Under the pieces are notes generated by a model. That model was not told the origin of the DNA. It did no database searches and was given only the letters and a program-made list of their open reading frames with translations. This document shows, in pieces, positions 62,446 through 64,000 of a DNA stretch of 64,000 nucleotides. Origin of the DNA: Nocardia sp. CY41 (GTDB lineage Bacteria > Actinomycetota > Actinomycetes > Mycobacteriales > Mycobacteriaceae); contig NZ_VUOS01000019.1 in NCBI RefSeq assembly GCF_009829325.1, positions 124,001 to 188,000 on the forward strand. The letters run 5' to 3'. A program made the translations under genes and the position numbers. How positions within the stretch are numbered: position 1 is the first letter of the stretch; each line of letters begins with the position of its first letter.

Positions 62446-62841
62446 ATGACGTGGAACGAGATGAGCAAGAACAAGTTCGTCCTGCTGACCACTTTCAAGA
62501 AGGACGGGACGCCGGTCGGCACACCCGTGTGGGTGGCTCCGGATGGTGACCGGATCGTTGTCTGGACCAATCCGACGACCTGGAAGGTGCGCCGCATCCG
62601 CCGCAATCCGGATGTCACGCTGCAAGCCTGCGACGGACGCGGCCGCCCCACCGGGAACGAGGTCTTGCCCGGCAGTGCGCGCATCCTCGACGCGGACGGC
62701 ACGCAGCGGGTGCGGGACGTGGTCGCGGACAAGTACGGCATCATCGGCAAGCTCGCCATTCGCGGGCACAAGTTGCTGCGCGGCGCGGACGCGTCCGTCG
62801 GCATCGCGATCGATCCGAAGGCGGCCGGCGACCCGGCCTAG
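62446..62841 (+). CDS. PPOX-class F420/flavin-dependent protein
   Basis: A 131-residue split-barrel protein: FVLLTTFKKDGTPVGTPVWV, RIVVWTNPTTWKVRRIRRNP and VTLQACDGRGRPTGNEVLPG. This is the Rv2061c/Rv1155-like F420-dependent subgroup (TIGR03666 type); the reaction is unknown. ATG 62446; a second ATG at 62461 is also in frame. The stop overlaps the convergent XRE gene end. Confidence 0.9.
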   Translation: MTWNEMSKNKFVLLTTFKKDGTPVGTPVWVAPDGDRIVVWTNPTTWKVRRIRRNPDVTLQACDGRGRPTGNEVLPGSARILDADGTQRVRDVVADKYGIIGKLAIRGHKLLRGADASVGIAIDPKAAGDPA

Positions 62842-63101
62842 GCGGATTCGGCGAGTCCGGCCGAGCGCCAGATGTCCGCGAGGTCGTCGAGCGGGACCGC
62901 CAGCGCCTGACCCAAGGCCACCACGGTGCCGAAGGCCGGGGAAGGCAACCGGCCGGTCTCGATCTTGCGCAGCGTTTCCGGGGAGATCCCGGCCGCCCGC
63001 GCGATGTCGGTGAGTTCGCGATCCGCGCGTGCCGCGCGCAAGGCGGCGCCGAGGCGGCGACCCGCCTCGATCTGCGCGGGCGTCAACGGGAGGCGGACCA
63101 T
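62838..63101 (-). CDS. XRE-family transcriptional regulator
   Basis: An 87-residue DNA-binding protein, essentially one helix-turn-helix of the Cro/C1 type: LGAALRAARADRELTDIARA, AGISPETLRKIETGRLPSPA, FGTVVALGQALAVPLDDLAD. No extra domain is visible. ATG 63101 is used; GTG 63107 is possible. No Shine-Dalgarno is seen, so it may be leaderless. It is divergent from the methionine aminopeptidase gene and probably binds the two palindromes between them. Confidence 0.88.
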   Translation of the reverse strand: MVRLPLTPAQIEAGRRLGAALRAARADRELTDIARAAGISPETLRKIETGRLPSPAFGTVVALGQALAVPLDDLADIWRSAGLAESA

Positions 63102-63147
63102 GCGCACAGGTTACGGACGGTATTCCGGCATCGCAAGCGACCTGACT

Positions 63148-63189
63148 GGTATTAAAATACCGACCAGGCTAGGCTGGTATTAAAATACC
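63148..63189. promoter_or_regulatory. Tandem palindromic operators between XRE gene and map
   Basis: GGTATTAAAATACC occurs twice (63148-63161 and 63176-63189), 28 bp apart, within a longer identical 17-base direct repeat CTGGTATTAAAATACCG. Each is a perfect inverted repeat of GGTATT with an AA spacer. They lie between the divergent regulator and aminopeptidase genes and are strikingly A/T-rich for this genome, as expected of repressor sites. Confidence 0.8.
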
Positions 63190-63206
63190 GGCAGACTGGA
63201 GAATCG

Positions 63207-63971
63207 ATGGTCGAGTTGAAGAGCCCCGCGGAGATCGCGCGGATGCGAGTGGCGGGGCGCTTCGTCGCCGACGTGCTCGCCGGGCTGCGTGCGCGTGCGC
63301 GGGTGGGAGTGAACCTGCTCGACCTGGAAGCCCATGTGCGGGAACGAATACGCGAGCGTGGCGCACAGTCGTGCTACTGGGATTACGCGCCCTCGTTCGG
63401 GCGCGGGCCGTTCCGCAACACGGTGTGCCTGTCGGTGAACGATGCTGTACTGCACGGTCTTCCGTTCGACTACGCGCTGGGCGACGGCGACGTGCTGACC
63501 ATGGACCTGGCGGTCGGCATCGATGGCTGGGTCGCGGACGCGGCGACCACGGTCGTCGTCGGCACCGCCGCGGACGCGGACCTGCGGCTGGTGCGGGCGA
63601 CCGAGGAGGCGCTGGCCGCGGCGATCGCCGTCGCGGTGCCGGGCAACCACATCGGCGACATCTCCGCCGCCATCGCCGCGGTGGCGCGGGACTACGGCTA
63701 TCCGGTGAACACCGAGTTCGGCGGGCACGGCCTCGGCCGCACCATGCACGAGGACCCGCATGTGCCGAACGACGGCCGCCCCGGGCGCGGCTATCGGTTG
63801 CGGCCCGGGCTGACCATCGCGATCGAGCCCTGGTTCGCGCGCACGACCGACCGCATCGTCACCGATCCCGACGGCTGGACCATTCGCTCGGCGGACGGTT
63901 CCCGGACCGCCCACTCCGAGCACACCGTCGCGATCACGCCGGACGGGCCGGAGGTGCTCACCGCGGCGTGA
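63207..63971 (+). CDS. map: Type I methionine aminopeptidase
   Basis: A 254-residue dinuclear metalloenzyme removing the initiator Met from nascent proteins. All five metal ligands are present: Asp residues in LTMDLAVGIDGWVADAATTV, His in EFGGHGLGRTMHEDPHVPND, Glu in TIAIEPWFARTTDRI and Glu in AHSEHTVAITPDGP. The substrate-site His lies in VLHGLPFDYALGDGD. It has no N-terminal SH3-binding extension. Placement beside a dedicated XRE regulator suggests an inducible second copy rather than the housekeeping MAP. Confidence 0.93.
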   Translation: MVELKSPAEIARMRVAGRFVADVLAGLRARARVGVNLLDLEAHVRERIRERGAQSCYWDYAPSFGRGPFRNTVCLSVNDAVLHGLPFDYALGDGDVLTMDLAVGIDGWVADAATTVVVGTAADADLRLVRATEEALAAAIAVAVPGNHIGDISAAIAAVARDYGYPVNTEFGGHGLGRTMHEDPHVPNDGRPGRGYRLRPGLTIAIEPWFARTTDRIVTDPDGWTIRSADGSRTAHSEHTVAITPDGPEVLTAA

Positions 63972-64000
63972 GTGCGCCGGCTAGGTCTCCGACAGCCAGG

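Overview
The window is high-GC actinobacterial DNA, most probably from Nocardia or a close relative in the Mycobacteriales. The signs are a complete Pup-proteasome locus, TatA/TatC next to a HelY-type helicase, F420-dependent enzymes, an RskA-type anti-sigma factor and a Rv2074-like flavin reductase. From about 14.5 to 49 kb the gene content resembles, from memory, the Mycobacterium tuberculosis stretch running from dop-pup-prcBA through pafABC, tatAC, helY, a 5'-3' exonuclease and pepE to the cob genes. That comparison was not computed.

Layout. 0-7 kb is sparse and decayed: a frameshifted universal stress protein, an intact MPT83-like fasciclin lipoprotein, then 4 kb with a 5'-truncated PucR regulator joined to a broken beta-rich gene. 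This decayed stretch is bracketed by two copies of a ~120-bp direct repeat. 7-14.4 kb holds housekeeping-type accessory genes: a class III aminotransferase, two deazaflavin-dependent nitroreductase-like proteins, an ArsC-like reductase, an AIM24 protein, two NUDIX hydrolases, an AraC regulator, DUF427 and a frameshifted DUF418 membrane protein. 14.5-22.1 kb is the pupylation and proteasome system (dop, pup, prcB, prcA, pafA, pafB, pafC). 22.1-30.4 kb holds a ketopantoate-reductase-like gene, tatA, tatC, helY, a Gln/Trp-rich DUF4333 membrane protein, the exonuclease and an M24 peptidase.

30.4-48.9 kb is the cobalamin region: an F420 biliverdin-reductase-like protein, an SDR, cobL, cobK, cobIJ, cobH, cobG and a riboswitch-controlled cobN. 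Unrelated genes are interspersed: a PadR regulator with a palindromic operator, a coiled-coil protein, the Lrp/ddaH pair, a secreted hydrolase, a MetE-like protein, a DUF574 methyltransferase and a SnoaL-like protein. A deletion scar joins MFS-exporter and TetR remnants. cobM is not in the window. Two paralogous secreted glycine-zipper proteins sit at 33 and 49 kb; one lies between cobL and cobK.

49.6-64 kb holds regulators (WYL, STAS, RskA, PucR), a cytochrome P450, a TerD protein, a holin/DUF3618/DUF4235 envelope module, a YbdK-type ligase, a D-amino-acid oxidase, an epoxide hydrolase behind a 15-bp inverted repeat, and an XRE-regulator/methionine-aminopeptidase pair whose intergenic region carries two identical palindromic operators.

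The least explained signals are the glycine-zipper pair in the cob region, the XRE-MAP pair with tandem operators, the repeat-bracketed decayed segment, and the three partial or complete PucR genes. I found no CRISPR array, tRNA, rRNA, intact transposase or prophage.
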